The notes: generated by a model from the letters alone, not told the origin. Shown: positions 11,712-21,215, numbered from the stretch's first letter. The stretch: 64,000 bases of DNA from Chiayiivirga flava (GCF_014202825.1 NZ_JACHHP010000001.1:1-64000); one strand, 5' to 3'. Made by a program: numbers and translations.

Positions 11712-14243
11712 TCAGCGCCCGCCGCGCGCCACCGGCTCGGCGACGACCTCCGCCGGCAGCGCGCGCTCCCCGGCCAGCCGCCGCGCCTGCGCCAGCGCCG
11801 CGTGCCAGGCCTCGACGTGGCCCCCGTCGCGCTGCACCCGTGCGGCCAGCAGCGCCGCGTCGAAGTCGCGCGTGGCCCAGCGCGTGGCGCGTCCGGCGAC
11901 GGCGGCGGCCTGCGCACTGTCGCCGCGTGCGGCGAGCCAGCGCGCATACGCGTCGCTGGCGCGCAGCTGGTCCACCGGCAGACGGGTGGCGTCGGCGGCG
12001 GCGAGGGCGGCGTCGAAGGCCGCGCGTACGGTGTCGGCAGCGTCGGCAGCGTCAGTGATGCCGTCGACCACACGGCTGTCGCCATCGCTTCCGCGGCTGT
12101 CGCCGTCCGCCTCGCGTCCGGACTGCGCGCCGCTCGCGGCGAGTTCGGCACGTGCCAGTGCCAGCGCCGTGCCGACCGCATCGGGGCGCTGGCGCTGCGC
12201 CCACGCGGAAAACCCGTCGAGCGCGGCCTCGGCGCCGGTCGCGTCGCCTTGTGCGATCAACGCACGCACCAGCGTATGCCACGTCCAGGCGTACGCGCGC
12301 GGGCTTTCGGTGTCCCACGGCGCGTTGAGCGCGGTGCGGGCCTCGCGCGCGGCGGCCGCGGGGTCGCTGGTGGCCAGCCACGCCGCGCCGAGCGCCTGCG
12401 CGGCGCCGAGCAGCACCACGTCACCGTCGGTGCCGGCGTCGCTGCGCAGCGCGTCGAGCAGCGCGCGTGCCTCGCGCAGCCGCCCGTTCGCCGCCAGCAC
12501 GTCGGCGCGGGTGAGGTTGGCGTAGCGGCGGCGCTCGGCGTTGGGTTCGCGCGCCACGAGATCGGCCAGGCGTGCGTCGCCCGACAGTGCGGCGCCCGGG
12601 TCCAGCAGCGCGAGCCGCGCCTGGGCGAGCGTGACGCGGGCGTAGAGTTCGTTGGTGAGATCGTTGAACGCGGCGAGGCGATCGGCGGCGGTGGCGAGCA
12701 CCGGCTCGGCGTCGGCGTGGCGGTCGCGGCGCGCCTCGAGGATGCCGATGTTGACGTCGATGCGCGCCACGCCCAGCCGATCGCCGACGCTTTCGAGCAC
12801 CACGCGCGCGCGCGCGAAGTCCTCCATCGCCGGGGCGAAGCGCTCCTGCGTGCTGCGTGCGATGGCGCGGCCGGTGTAGGCGCGGCCGAGCGCGGACGAG
12901 GGCGGCAGCGGCGCGAGCAGCGCGATGGCTTCGTCCGCGCGCCGCTCGGCCTGCGCCGCGTCGCCGCGCCGCAGCGCGAGGTTGCCGAGCGCGTTGAGCA
13001 GGGTGCCGCGCTCCTGCGGGTCGTCCTGCGGCGAGGTGTCGGCCAGCAGCGCGTCGAACCGGCGTTGCGCCGCGTCGAGGTCGCCGGTGCGGAACAGCAG
13101 CGTGGCCTCGCGGCGGCCGACGTCGGGCAGGGCGCGCTGCGCCGGCGTCATGGCGGCCAGTTCGCTGCGGGCCTGGTCGAGCGCGTCGCCGAGGATCGCG
13201 GCGTCGATGCGTTGCAGGCGCAGGGCCAGGTCGGCATCGCCGGGCACGTCGGGAAGACCGGCGGGATGCAGGTCGAGCGCGAGTGCGAGCCGGTCGGCGG
13301 CGGCGCGCGCGGCGTCGAGCGGATCGTCGGCGTCGGCCTGCACGGCGATCGGTGCGGCGTCCGCCGCCAGCGCGCGCAGCGCGACCCGCCAGCGCCCGGC
13401 GATGAACGCCACATCGCCGCGCACGGTCTGCGCGGCGCCCGCGTCGCCTGCCAACGTGAGCGCGGCGGTGTCGCTGTCGGTACCGTTGGCTGCGCCGCCG
13501 CGGACGAGCGCGACGGCGTTGTCGCTCGGTGCCACGTCCGCGCCCGCGTCGCGCAGGCGCTGTGCGACGAGGTCCATCAGCCCGAGCCGCGCCCAGCCGG
13601 CGTTCGCCTCCGGCGCAACCGCGAACGGCAGCACGAGCAGATCCGCCGCGCCGGTTGTCGGCAGCGTCGGCGGCGGCGCGGTGTCCGGTGCCGAGCGCCA
13701 CATCGGCAGCAGCGCCACCGCCGCGAGCGCGAGCGCCGCGAGTGCGAAAGCGGCCACGCGCCGTGTCCGCCGCGCGGGTAGGTCTGCGTCGTCCAGGCGC
13801 GCCGGCCGCGCGGGCGTCGGCGGCGACGCAGGCGCCGCGTCGCCGACCCTGTCCGGCTCCGGCTCCGGCTCCAGCGCGGGCTCCGGCGCAGGCGCAGCAA
13901 ACACCGGACGCGGCGGCGCGACCACCGTCTCGATCGCGTCCACCTCGGCCACCCATGCGAACCCGAAACGCGGCCGCGTCGCGATGCAGCGCCGGGCTTC
14001 GCCGCGGTCGTCGAGTGCACGGCGGGCGCGCAGCACGATCTGGTCGAGCACGTTGTCCGACACGTCGACCCGGCCCCACACCCCGGCGATCAGCTCGTCG
14101 CGGCCGACGGCGCGGTCGCGGTGCTGCACCAGGTACACGATCACGTCGAACGCCTTCGGCGGCAGATCCACTGGCACGCCGTCGCGCCGCAGTTCGCGGC
14201 GCGCGGGATCGAGCTCGAAGTTCGCGAATCGGTACAGCGGCAT
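11712..14243 (-). CDS. CadC-like winged-helix / TM / TPR transcriptional regulator
   Basis: This 843-residue protein has an N-terminal OmpR/PhoB-type winged helix (~1-100, LPPKAFDVIVYL...GFAWV), then a long Pro/Glu/Ala linker (~105-155). One membrane span (~163-182) is preceded by RRTRR, and about 650 residues of helical TPR-like repeats follow. The topology predicts a cytoplasmic DNA-binding head and a periplasmic TPR sensor, as in CadC/ToxR-type one-component regulators. There is no kinase or receiver domain, unlike the related regulator at 1576-4269. It is divergent from the beta-helix protein at 14467, across a gap containing 13-bp tandem repeats. The regulated genes and signal are unknown. 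Confidence 0.85.
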   Translation of the reverse strand: MPLYRFANFELDPARRELRRDGVPVDLPPKAFDVIVYLVQHRDRAVGRDELIAGVWGRVDVSDNVLDQIVLRARRALDDRGEARRCIATRPRFGFAWVAEVDAIETVVAPPRPVFAAPAPEPALEPEPEPDRVGDAAPASPPTPARPARLDDADLPARRTRRVAAFALAALALAAVALLPMWRSAPDTAPPPTLPTTGAADLLVLPFAVAPEANAGWARLGLMDLVAQRLRDAGADVAPSDNAVALVRGGAANGTDSDTAALTLAGDAGAAQTVRGDVAFIAGRWRVALRALAADAAPIAVQADADDPLDAARAAADRLALALDLHPAGLPDVPGDADLALRLQRIDAAILGDALDQARSELAAMTPAQRALPDVGRREATLLFRTGDLDAAQRRFDALLADTSPQDDPQERGTLLNALGNLALRRGDAAQAERRADEAIALLAPLPPSSALGRAYTGRAIARSTQERFAPAMEDFARARVVLESVGDRLGVARIDVNIGILEARRDRHADAEPVLATAADRLAAFNDLTNELYARVTLAQARLALLDPGAALSGDARLADLVAREPNAERRRYANLTRADVLAANGRLREARALLDALRSDAGTDGDVVLLGAAQALGAAWLATSDPAAAAREARTALNAPWDTESPRAYAWTWHTLVRALIAQGDATGAEAALDGFSAWAQRQRPDAVGTALALARAELAASGAQSGREADGDSRGSDGDSRVVDGITDAADAADTVRAAFDAALAAADATRLPVDQLRASDAYARWLAARGDSAQAAAVAGRATRWATRDFDAALLAARVQRDGGHVEAWHAALAQARRLAGERALPAEVVAEPVARGGR

Positions 14244-14283
14244 CCGGGCAGTCTAGTGCGAGGGATGCGCCACTGCCGCGTGT

Positions 14284-14320
14284 CGGAAGTGGGATTCGGA
14301 CGTGGGCGACGGAAATCGGG
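14284..14320. promoter_or_regulatory. Three imperfect tandem repeats at 13-bp spacing
   Basis: CGGAAGTGGG (14284-14293), CGGACGTGGG (14297-14306) and CGGAAATCGGG (14310-14320) occur in the divergent gap between the winged-helix/TPR regulator and the beta-helix protein. The position suits an operator for the winged-helix protein, although 13 bp is not the usual helical phase. Support is positional only. Confidence 0.35.
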
Positions 14321-14466
14321 CTTCGCGCGTTGCGAATTGCCGTCGCGGACTCCCCAACGCTGCGCGCACGACCGGCAAAGTGTCCGGATCGCATGCCGTG
14401 TGCTGTTACCCCTGGAGATTGCCTTTCATCACCGTGTCCGACGTGTCTCGCAGCCGGAGTGTCCGC

Positions 14467-15894
14467 ATGCCCCATCGTCTTGTTTTCGCCATCGTCCTCG
14501 CCGTGCTGAGTGCGCCGGCAACTGCGGCGACGTTCGTCGTCCAATCCATCGACGACAGCGGACCCGGCACCTTGCGCCAGGCCATGCTCGATGCCAACGC
14601 CGCGCCGCTGCCGCCGCACCGCATCGAGTTCGGCGACGGGTTTCCCGTCGGAGGCCTGATCGAACTGTTCAGCGGATTGCCGCCGCTGGAGGTCGCCGTG
14701 GAGATCGACGGTGCCGGCCGCACGCCGGGCCTGCTTCCGTTCGATGCCTCGTCGAGCTTCCGGTTTTTCCGCACCGGCAGCAGCCTGACGCTGCGCGGGA
14801 TGGCATTGAGCTCGGGCAGGGGCGAAGGCGATGCGGGTGGCGGCTGTGTGTTGGGCCAAGGGCTGAACGAGGACAGCGTGCTGGTGCTGGACACGATGAC
14901 GTTCACCGGCTGCACCGCCGTCGCTTACGGTGCCGGCGAGTGGGTGCGCGGCGGCGCGGTCGCGTGGCGCGCCAATGCGCCTGTCTTCATCGTCGACAGC
15001 GTGTTCCAGGGCAACGGGGTCGCAGCGCTGGGCGGCGGCGAGGCCAGCGGCGGCGCGGTCTCCGTCAACGGGCCGCTGCAGATCGAGTCGTCGTATTTCT
15101 TCTCCAACCTGGCGAACGGCGACACCGTGTTCGGCGGCGCGGTCCAGCGTTACGCGCAGGATGCGCCGGTCCGCATCGTCGACAGCGTGTTCGTCGGCAA
15201 CCGCGCAGTGCCGGAGCCCGGCAGCCCATTCTCCGGCAGCGGCGGGGCATTGAGCCTCGACTGCGAAACATGCAGCGTGCAGCTCGAGCGCGTGTTCTTC
15301 GGCGACAACCGCAGCGACAACGGCGGCGCCGCGATGGTGCGCGGCAATTCTGGCATTGCGACCACGCGCGTGCACAACGTCGGCTTCGTGAACAACGAAG
15401 CCTCGGTCAACGGTGGCGCGCTGCTGACGGTCGGTGCCGATCTCGCCGTGCGCCATGTCACCTTCGATGCCAACCGCGCGCCCTCCGGCAGCCATGTCAC
15501 CGCGTTCAACGGCAACGTCGCCGAATGGAGCAACAGCGTCATGGGTCCGGTGGGCGATGGTTCGGGACCGGCGTGTGCGTCCGGCAGCGCGGCGACCGTG
15601 GCCGTCGGCAACGTGGGCGCCGCCGGCATCGGATGCGACTTGATCCTGCCCGGCATCGTGACGGTGGCGGACCTGCGCATCCTGGGCGTGGACGATGGCG
15701 CCGCGATGCCGGTGGTGGTGTTCGAGCGCGACAGTGCGGCGATCGATGGCGCCGACGCCGCACGTTGCCTTCCCGAGGACGCGCGCGGCAACGCACGGCC
15801 GCAGGATGGCAACCACGACGGTGTGGTCGCCTGTGACGCCGGTGCCTACGAAGCGCCGCAGGCAGCGATCTTCGGAGACGGTTTCGAGGACTGA
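14467..15894 (+). CDS. Secreted parallel beta-helix (choice-of-anchor-Q-like) protein with C-terminal DGFED motif
   Basis: The start at 14467 has GGAG at 14456-14459 and gives a 475-residue protein whose first ~20 residues form a signal peptide (MPHRLVFAIVLAVLSAPATA). The mature N-terminus (FVVQSIDDSGPGTLRQAMLDANA) is typical of CSLREA/choice-of-anchor-Q surface proteins. Asn/Gly-rich rungs follow, such as SVFQGNGV, VFVGNRA and GFVNNEA, indicating a right-handed beta-helix. The end, AGAYEAPQAAIFGDGFED, again carries the shared terminal motif. A longer reading frame begins at 14302, but its extra N-terminus lies in the regulatory gap. It is probably a secreted or surface-displayed protein; its ligand is unknown. 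Confidence 0.82.
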   Translation: MPHRLVFAIVLAVLSAPATAATFVVQSIDDSGPGTLRQAMLDANAAPLPPHRIEFGDGFPVGGLIELFSGLPPLEVAVEIDGAGRTPGLLPFDASSSFRFFRTGSSLTLRGMALSSGRGEGDAGGGCVLGQGLNEDSVLVLDTMTFTGCTAVAYGAGEWVRGGAVAWRANAPVFIVDSVFQGNGVAALGGGEASGGAVSVNGPLQIESSYFFSNLANGDTVFGGAVQRYAQDAPVRIVDSVFVGNRAVPEPGSPFSGSGGALSLDCETCSVQLERVFFGDNRSDNGGAAMVRGNSGIATTRVHNVGFVNNEASVNGGALLTVGADLAVRHVTFDANRAPSGSHVTAFNGNVAEWSNSVMGPVGDGSGPACASGSAATVAVGNVGAAGIGCDLILPGIVTVADLRILGVDDGAAMPVVVFERDSAAIDGADAARCLPEDARGNARPQDGNHDGVVACDAGAYEAPQAAIFGDGFED

Positions 15895-15957
15895 TCCTCT
15901 GCGCGATCATTCGACGGCGGCGCGGCCGCTGCCGTGCCGACGCTCCGATCGCTCGGA

Positions 15958-17187
15958 TCAGGCGCGTGCCGAGTCCTTGGCCTTGATTGCCGGATCGGCC
16001 AGCTTCGCCGGATCGATCGCGGTGCCGGCCGCGATGAACTGCTTCGCGGCGAGGAAATCGAGCGGAACGTTCACCGCTTCCGCCGCCAGTACCCGGTCGC
16101 CGCGCAGGTGGAACACGGCGAACTTGCCGTCCGCGGGCGCGCCGCGCAGCACGGTCGTGTCGCAGTCGAAGGCGAGGCCGGCGATCTGCAGGCGCAGATC
16201 GAACTGTTCGGACCAGAACCACGGCACCTCGTGCGCCGGCAGCGGCAGGCCGAGGATGCCGTGGGCGGCGCGGCGCGCCTGCTCGAGCGCGTTCGAGACG
16301 CTTTCCAGGCGTGCGTGTCGTCCGTCGTACAGCGGCAGCGGGCGCCACGTCGCGTCGCCGATGGCATACACGTGCGAGTCGCGGGTGCGTGCATCGGCGT
16401 CGACCACGATGCCGTTCTCGCACTCCAGGCCTGCCGCGCGGGCAAGCGTGTCGAGCGCCATCGCGCCGACGCCCACCAGCACCGCATCGCAGGCGATCTC
16501 GCTGCCGTCGGCGAGCACCACGCCGGTCACGGCGTGGCTGCCGGCGAACGCCGTTACGCGCGTCCCGGTCCGCACCTCGACTCCGCGCGCGCGGTGCGCG
16601 GTGGCGTAGAAATCGCCGATCGCGGGGCTCGCGACGCGCGCCAGCAGGCGCGGCTCGCGTTCGATCACGCACACCTCCAGCCCCAGGCCGCGGGCCGCCG
16701 CGGCGACTTCGAGTCCGACGTAGCCGCCGCCCACCACGGCAAGGCGCAGGCCCGGGCGCAAGGCGGCGCGCAGGCGCTGCGCATCGTCGATGCCGCGCAG
16801 GTGGAATACGCCGTCGAGTTCCGCGCCGGGCACGTCGAGCTGGCGCGCGCGCGCGCCGGTGGCGAGGATCAGAGTCTCGTACGCGATGCTGCGGCCGTCG
16901 TCGAGCAGCACCCGGCGCGCAGCGCGATCGATCGACGCCACGCTTGCCACGACGCGTTCGATCGCGTGCTCGGCGTAGAACGCGGCCGGCTTGAGCGACA
17001 GCGCCTGCGGCTCGACCGCACCGCCGAGAAACGCCTTCGACAGCGGCGGGCGCTGATAGGGCGGATGAACTTCGTCGCCGACCAGCACGAGCGCGCCGGC
17101 GTAGCCGAGGCGGCGCAGTTCGATCGCGGCCGTGCCGCCGGCGTGCCCTGCGCCGACGATGACGATGGAAGCGGGATGCGGAATCAT
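15958..17187 (-). CDS. FAD/NAD(P)-dependent ferredoxin/rubredoxin-type reductase
   Basis: 409 residues, the usual length for rhodocoxin/putidaredoxin-reductase-like flavoproteins. The FAD-binding GAGHAG is at 12-17, PPYQRPPLSK at ~42-51, an ATG motif (LILATGARAR) at ~107-115, an NAD(P)-binding GGGYVG at 153-158, and a C-terminal reductase domain (VPWFWSEQFDLRLQIAG). Such enzymes pass electrons from NAD(P)H to a small iron-sulfur protein that feeds an oxygenase, often a P450 or ring-hydroxylating dioxygenase. No ferredoxin or oxygenase is adjacent, so the partner is not known. It is monocistronic and converges with the beta-helix gene across 63 bp. Confidence 0.9.
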   Translation of the reverse strand: MIPHPASIVIVGAGHAGGTAAIELRRLGYAGALVLVGDEVHPPYQRPPLSKAFLGGAVEPQALSLKPAAFYAEHAIERVVASVASIDRAARRVLLDDGRSIAYETLILATGARARQLDVPGAELDGVFHLRGIDDAQRLRAALRPGLRLAVVGGGYVGLEVAAAARGLGLEVCVIEREPRLLARVASPAIGDFYATAHRARGVEVRTGTRVTAFAGSHAVTGVVLADGSEIACDAVLVGVGAMALDTLARAAGLECENGIVVDADARTRDSHVYAIGDATWRPLPLYDGRHARLESVSNALEQARRAAHGILGLPLPAHEVPWFWSEQFDLRLQIAGLAFDCDTTVLRGAPADGKFAVFHLRGDRVLAAEAVNVPLDFLAAKQFIAAGTAIDPAKLADPAIKAKDSARA

Positions 17188-17277
17188 CCCGCCATTGTGG
17201 CAGAGGGCCCGGTACGCTTCAGCGCACGGTCGCGGAGACGGCCCGGACGGCGGCAGCCGACCGGGCGCGGCCCCGGA

Positions 17278-18909
17278 TCAGTTGTTGCGGCCGTTCGCCG
17301 GCGGGTAGTCGCTGTTGGCGCCGCCGGGCACCTCGAATGACGTGTCCGGTGCGCTGCTGCGCCGGACGAAGAAGGTCCCGCCGGCCGGCAGCGGCCCGGG
17401 GCGCCAGACCGCAGGGTCGTAGATGCCGTCGCCGTCGTAGTCGCCGGTCAGCACGAAGTCCGTCGCACTCGCGCCGAAGGTCACCACGGGCTGCGCGAGG
17501 CCGGTCTGGGAATCGCGCACGTGCCATTCCAGCTGGCCGCCGACGCCGCGAATCACGGTCACGTCGGCGCGCGGCGTGCCGGCATGCGTTCCCGGCACGA
17601 TCACGTCGGTGGGCTTGCCGAAGAGGAAGGTCTCGCCCGCGGCGCCGCTGCCGCCGTTGAAGACCTCGAAGCTCGCGTTGCCGCCGCCGGCGTTGGACTG
17701 GATGGCCACGTCCGCCGCGCCATCGGCATCGTAGTCGAGCCCGCCGATCGGGAAATCGCCGTTCTCCCCGGCCTCGAAGCTGCGCACGCTGCCGTCGCTC
17801 GACAGCCGGATCTCCACCGTCGACGCCAGGCCGGCGCTTGCGCCGGCGCGGTACAGCGCGCCGTCGGTCACATTGTCGCCGTCGTAGTCGCCGGCGATGT
17901 CGGGGTTGTCGCCGGTGGTGCCGAGCGTGATCCGCAGCGGCACATCGTCCGGGCGGCTGGAGCGGCGCACGAGATAGTGACCCTTGGTGCCCGAGCGCCA
18001 GACCGTCGCGTCGCGGATGCCGTCGCCGTCGAAATCGCCGTCGAGGAAGGTGTCGCTGGCCTTGCCGAATTCGAACTCCTGCACGGCGCCGGTCGCGGTG
18101 CCGTCGTTCTCGCGCACGGTCCAGGTCACGGCGCCGTTCGGACCACCGCCGGTGTTGCGGACCGTGGCGTAGCTGCTCAGGCCGGTGCCGGTGTAATCGA
18201 ACAGGGTCACGAGGCAGCGTCCGCGCGTGGCCGACGCCGGCGGCGGCGGGGACGCGGCCGGCTCGCCGTCCTCGAAGCCGCCGGAAAACAGCGACGGCCC
18301 GGTCTCGATCGTCAGCGTGGCCGCGCTCACCGTGCCGAGATCGCCGTTGGCCGAGTCGACCACGTGCAGGGTCCACTGACCGTTGAGCGCGCTGCCGCCG
18401 AGACCGGCGAACGCGCGGTTGAGGTGGGTCGAGCATCCGCCGATGTCCGAGAGGCCCGAGCGGCCGGCCGTGGTGGTGCGGTAGCTGCCCGGCGGCACCA
18501 CGAAGTCCTCGGCCTGGCCGGCGATCGTGGCCCACAGATCGCCGACGGCGCTATCGGAAAAGGTGTAGGTGCCGTCGAAATTGACCGTGTTGCCGGACGG
18601 CGCGCCGCGATTCAGACCCGGGCGGCCCAGCAGCACCAGCCGCGCGCGCCCGTCGGGCGAGACCAGGGTGAGCGTCAGATCGGCGGCCCAAGGGTGCGCC
18701 ATGGTGACCGACAGCGAGACGCGCCGCACGCCCCGTTGCAGGCCGCTGACCGCGAAGCCGATCTCGCGCCCAGCGAGATTGCCGTCCGGGATGGCGCCGG
18801 CGTTGCTTCCGTTGAAGGTTGCCGAGAACGCCGGGGCGGCGGCGAGGGCGGTGACCAGCGCCGCACACAGCGGCCAGCGGCGGGAACGAAGGGAGTGCGG
18901 CGTTCGCAT
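17278..18909 (-). CDS. Secreted proprotein-convertase P-domain / FG-GAP (VCBS-like) repeat protein
   Basis: This 543-residue protein has a signal peptide (~1-30) and a P-like domain at ~45-205 (GLQRGVRRVSLSVTMAHPW...LNGQWTLHVVDSANGDLG). The motif LFSGGFED follows at 207-214 and then a Pro-rich linker (ASPPPPAS). The second half has at least four FG-GAP-type Ca-binding repeats: GDFDGDGIRD, GDYDGDNVTD, LDYDADGAAD and GDYDGDGIYD. P domains normally stabilise a protease; none is fused here, and the large subtilase of this window lacks one. The GFED motif is internal here, suggesting it marks the end of a module. It is divergent from the TPR/TM/PAS-like protein at 19009. Confidence 0.85.
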   Translation of the reverse strand: MRTPHSLRSRRWPLCAALVTALAAAPAFSATFNGSNAGAIPDGNLAGREIGFAVSGLQRGVRRVSLSVTMAHPWAADLTLTLVSPDGRARLVLLGRPGLNRGAPSGNTVNFDGTYTFSDSAVGDLWATIAGQAEDFVVPPGSYRTTTAGRSGLSDIGGCSTHLNRAFAGLGGSALNGQWTLHVVDSANGDLGTVSAATLTIETGPSLFSGGFEDGEPAASPPPPASATRGRCLVTLFDYTGTGLSSYATVRNTGGGPNGAVTWTVRENDGTATGAVQEFEFGKASDTFLDGDFDGDGIRDATVWRSGTKGHYLVRRSSRPDDVPLRITLGTTGDNPDIAGDYDGDNVTDGALYRAGASAGLASTVEIRLSSDGSVRSFEAGENGDFPIGGLDYDADGAADVAIQSNAGGGNASFEVFNGGSGAAGETFLFGKPTDVIVPGTHAGTPRADVTVIRGVGGQLEWHVRDSQTGLAQPVVTFGASATDFVLTGDYDGDGIYDPAVWRPGPLPAGGTFFVRRSSAPDTSFEVPGGANSDYPPANGRNN

Positions 18910-19008
18910 GGTTGGACTCCAGACAAGGGGGCTGATGCACGGATACGCGATCTGGCCACGATTCGGGACATTGCGCCGGCGGCGGGGCGGACGTCACGTC
19001 GCAACGGG

Positions 19009-21207
19009 ATGACTTCGCCGGGACGCTCGTGCAGTCTTGTGCGTCCCGCCCGCAAGATCCGACCGTTGCTCGACCGCCCGTCCTCGCCCACCGCCCACCG
19101 CCGAAAGAGCGGGGCGCCGCTTCGCCTGTCCTGTCTGGTCTGTGTCGCGCTCGCCGGCCTGCAGCCGCCGGCAGCAGGTGCGGCCGCCGGCACGCTGGAG
19201 GCATGCCGGACTGCACGCGGTGCCGCCGCTGTCGAAGCCGCCACCGTTTGCGCCGCCGCCGCCGACGCGCTGCACGCGCGGGGCGACAGCGACGGCGCCT
19301 TCGAAGCGCTGATGCACGCCGCCGAGGCCGCCACGCACGCGGCCGATGTCGACGCGGCCGAGACCGCGCTGACGCAGGCGCAGCAGCTGCTGCCGGCGGT
19401 CAACGACCCGCTCGCCGCGCATCGGCTGCACCGGCGGCGCGGCCTGCTCGCCTACCATCGCGGCGCGCCGGTCGCGGCGCTCGGCGAATTTCTCGAAGCG
19501 CTGTCGGCCGCGGCGGCGGGCGAGGGCACCGCCGCACTGGCGATCAGCCACAACGACCTCGGCGTCGTCTATCAGAAGCTGGGCGACTACGCCGAGGCAC
19601 TCGACCAGCTGCAGCGCAGCCTGGACCTGAAGGGCGAGCGCGACGAGGCCGAGCTCGCCGTGACCGTCGCCAACATCGGCGGCCTCTACCGCAGGCTCGG
19701 CGACACAGGGCAGGCCGAGCGTTTCCTGCGGCGTGCGCTCGCCGCGCAGCAGGACGCCGGGCAGGCGGTGCCCGCCGCGCGCACCCGCGAGGAACTCGGC
19801 CTGCTGCACGACGCCCAGGGCGACGCGGCGCGCGCGGCGACCGAACTCGACGCCGCATGGCAGGCCTTCGCCACCGCCAATCTGGCGCGCGACCAGATGC
19901 GGGTGGCGCTGCACCGGGCCGACATCGAGGCGCGCCGCGGCGACGTCGCGAGCGCGCGCACATGGCTCGAGCGCGCCCGCGGTGCGGCGGCCGCGATCGG
20001 ACGCGACCCGGTGCTGCAGGCCGACCTGCTCGACCTGGCACTGGCCGCGGATGCCGATACCCGCAACCGCGCGGCGGCGACGCTGGCGCGCAACGTGGAG
20101 CGCGCCGGCAGCGACGATCCCGCGCTCGCGGTCGACGCCTACGCGCGCCTGGCCGAACACCACGAGCGCAACGGCGACAGCGCGGCCGCCCTGCGCGCGC
20201 TGCGCCACTATGTCGCGCATGCCGAGCCGCTCGCCGCCGCGCGCCACGACGAACGCCTCGATGCGCTTCGCGTGCGGTTCGACGTGGCCGCGCTCGAAGC
20301 CGACCGCGAGCGGCTCGAACTGGCGCAGGCGCGGCAGGCGGGCGAGATCGAACGGGTGCGGGCGCAACGGTTCGCGATCGCGGCCGGTGCGACGCTGCTG
20401 CTCGCGGTCCTCGCGGCGCTGTTCCAGCGCCGGGTCTACCGGCAACGGTTGGCCGCCGACGCCGAACGGCTGCGCCTGGAGCAGCGCATCGCGCACGCGC
20501 GCGACGCGGCCGACGCGCTGCGCACCGACCTGCGTTCGCTGGCGTGGCTGCTCGACCGCGGCCAGACCGCGGCGCTGGTGTTCGACGCCGCCGGATGCGT
20601 GCGCGGCATCACGCCGGCGGCGGCCCGGCGCCTCGGCGTGCGGGTCGCCGACGCGTCCGGGCGCAGCCTCGCCGCGCTCGTCGGTCCCGCCATGGCGGCG
20701 TGGGCACAGGCGCGGATCGAACAAGCCTCGCTCGACGGCACGATGGACGCCACGCCGCCGCCGGACGGCGACAGCACGGTGCGCTGCGAACGCATCGCGC
20801 GCGAGGAGGAACTGGGCGTGCTTTCGTGGGAGGAAACCCCCGTCGCGGCGCCGGTGCCGGTGACCGAGGCGGAGCCGGCCTCCGAACCGGACCTGCGGGC
20901 CGCGCTGGTGCGGCTCATGCAGACCAGCCTCGCGCTGTGGGAGCGCATCACGCTCAAGACCCGCATCGAACTTGCCGAACGCAGCGGCGTGTGGCGCGTC
21001 ACCATCGACGAGGGTCGCCTGCGCGTGCGCGCGCTCGACCGCTACCTGGCGCTCGGCACGCTGCCCGAGCGGCCGCGCTGGCGCGAGGTGCTGCGAACCG
21101 CCTACTTCGTGCTCGCCGAACTGCCGCTCGACACCGCGCAGCGCGATGACATCGAAGCGCAGATCGCGCTCGTGCAGCGCGCCGCCGCGCGTCGCGGCGC
21201 GCCGTGA
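19009..21207 (+). CDS. Periplasmic-TPR / TM / PAS-like putative regulator
   Basis: From an ATG at 19009 this is 732 residues; the ribosome site is weak and a GTG at 19039 is an alternative. The N-terminus ends in a signal-like segment (LSCLVCVALAGLQPPAAGA). TPR units follow (~90-400, e.g. ISHNDLGVVYQKLGDYAEAL and VANIGGLYRRLGDTGQAE). A membrane span lies at ~453-472, with RRVYRQR on its cytoplasmic side, then a coiled coil and a PAS-like segment (LVFDAAGCVRGITPAAARRLG, ~520-580). The C-terminal ~110 residues (ERSGVWRVTIDEGRLRVRALDRYL...) belong to no family I can name and may be the output domain. It is divergent from the P-domain secreted protein and converges on the gene at 21236. Confidence 0.75.
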   Translation: MTSPGRSCSLVRPARKIRPLLDRPSSPTAHRRKSGAPLRLSCLVCVALAGLQPPAAGAAAGTLEACRTARGAAAVEAATVCAAAADALHARGDSDGAFEALMHAAEAATHAADVDAAETALTQAQQLLPAVNDPLAAHRLHRRRGLLAYHRGAPVAALGEFLEALSAAAAGEGTAALAISHNDLGVVYQKLGDYAEALDQLQRSLDLKGERDEAELAVTVANIGGLYRRLGDTGQAERFLRRALAAQQDAGQAVPAARTREELGLLHDAQGDAARAATELDAAWQAFATANLARDQMRVALHRADIEARRGDVASARTWLERARGAAAAIGRDPVLQADLLDLALAADADTRNRAAATLARNVERAGSDDPALAVDAYARLAEHHERNGDSAAALRALRHYVAHAEPLAAARHDERLDALRVRFDVAALEADRERLELAQARQAGEIERVRAQRFAIAAGATLLLAVLAALFQRRVYRQRLAADAERLRLEQRIAHARDAADALRTDLRSLAWLLDRGQTAALVFDAAGCVRGITPAAARRLGVRVADASGRSLAALVGPAMAAWAQARIEQASLDGTMDATPPPDGDSTVRCERIAREEELGVLSWEETPVAAPVPVTEAEPASEPDLRAALVRLMQTSLALWERITLKTRIELAERSGVWRVTIDEGRLRVRALDRYLALGTLPERPRWREVLRTAYFVLAELPLDTAQRDDIEAQIALVQRAAARRGAP

Positions 21208-21215
21208 ACGATGGC

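Noticed and set aside
12421..15816. 1131-codon open frame on the minus strand
   Set aside because: Crosses the beta-helix gene in antisense, the divergent promoter and the regulator gene in another frame; biologically implausible.
17521..19008. N-terminal extension of the TPR/PAS-like gene (frame opens at 17521)
   Set aside because: It runs antisense through the P-domain gene; the signal-like sequence places the real start near 19009.
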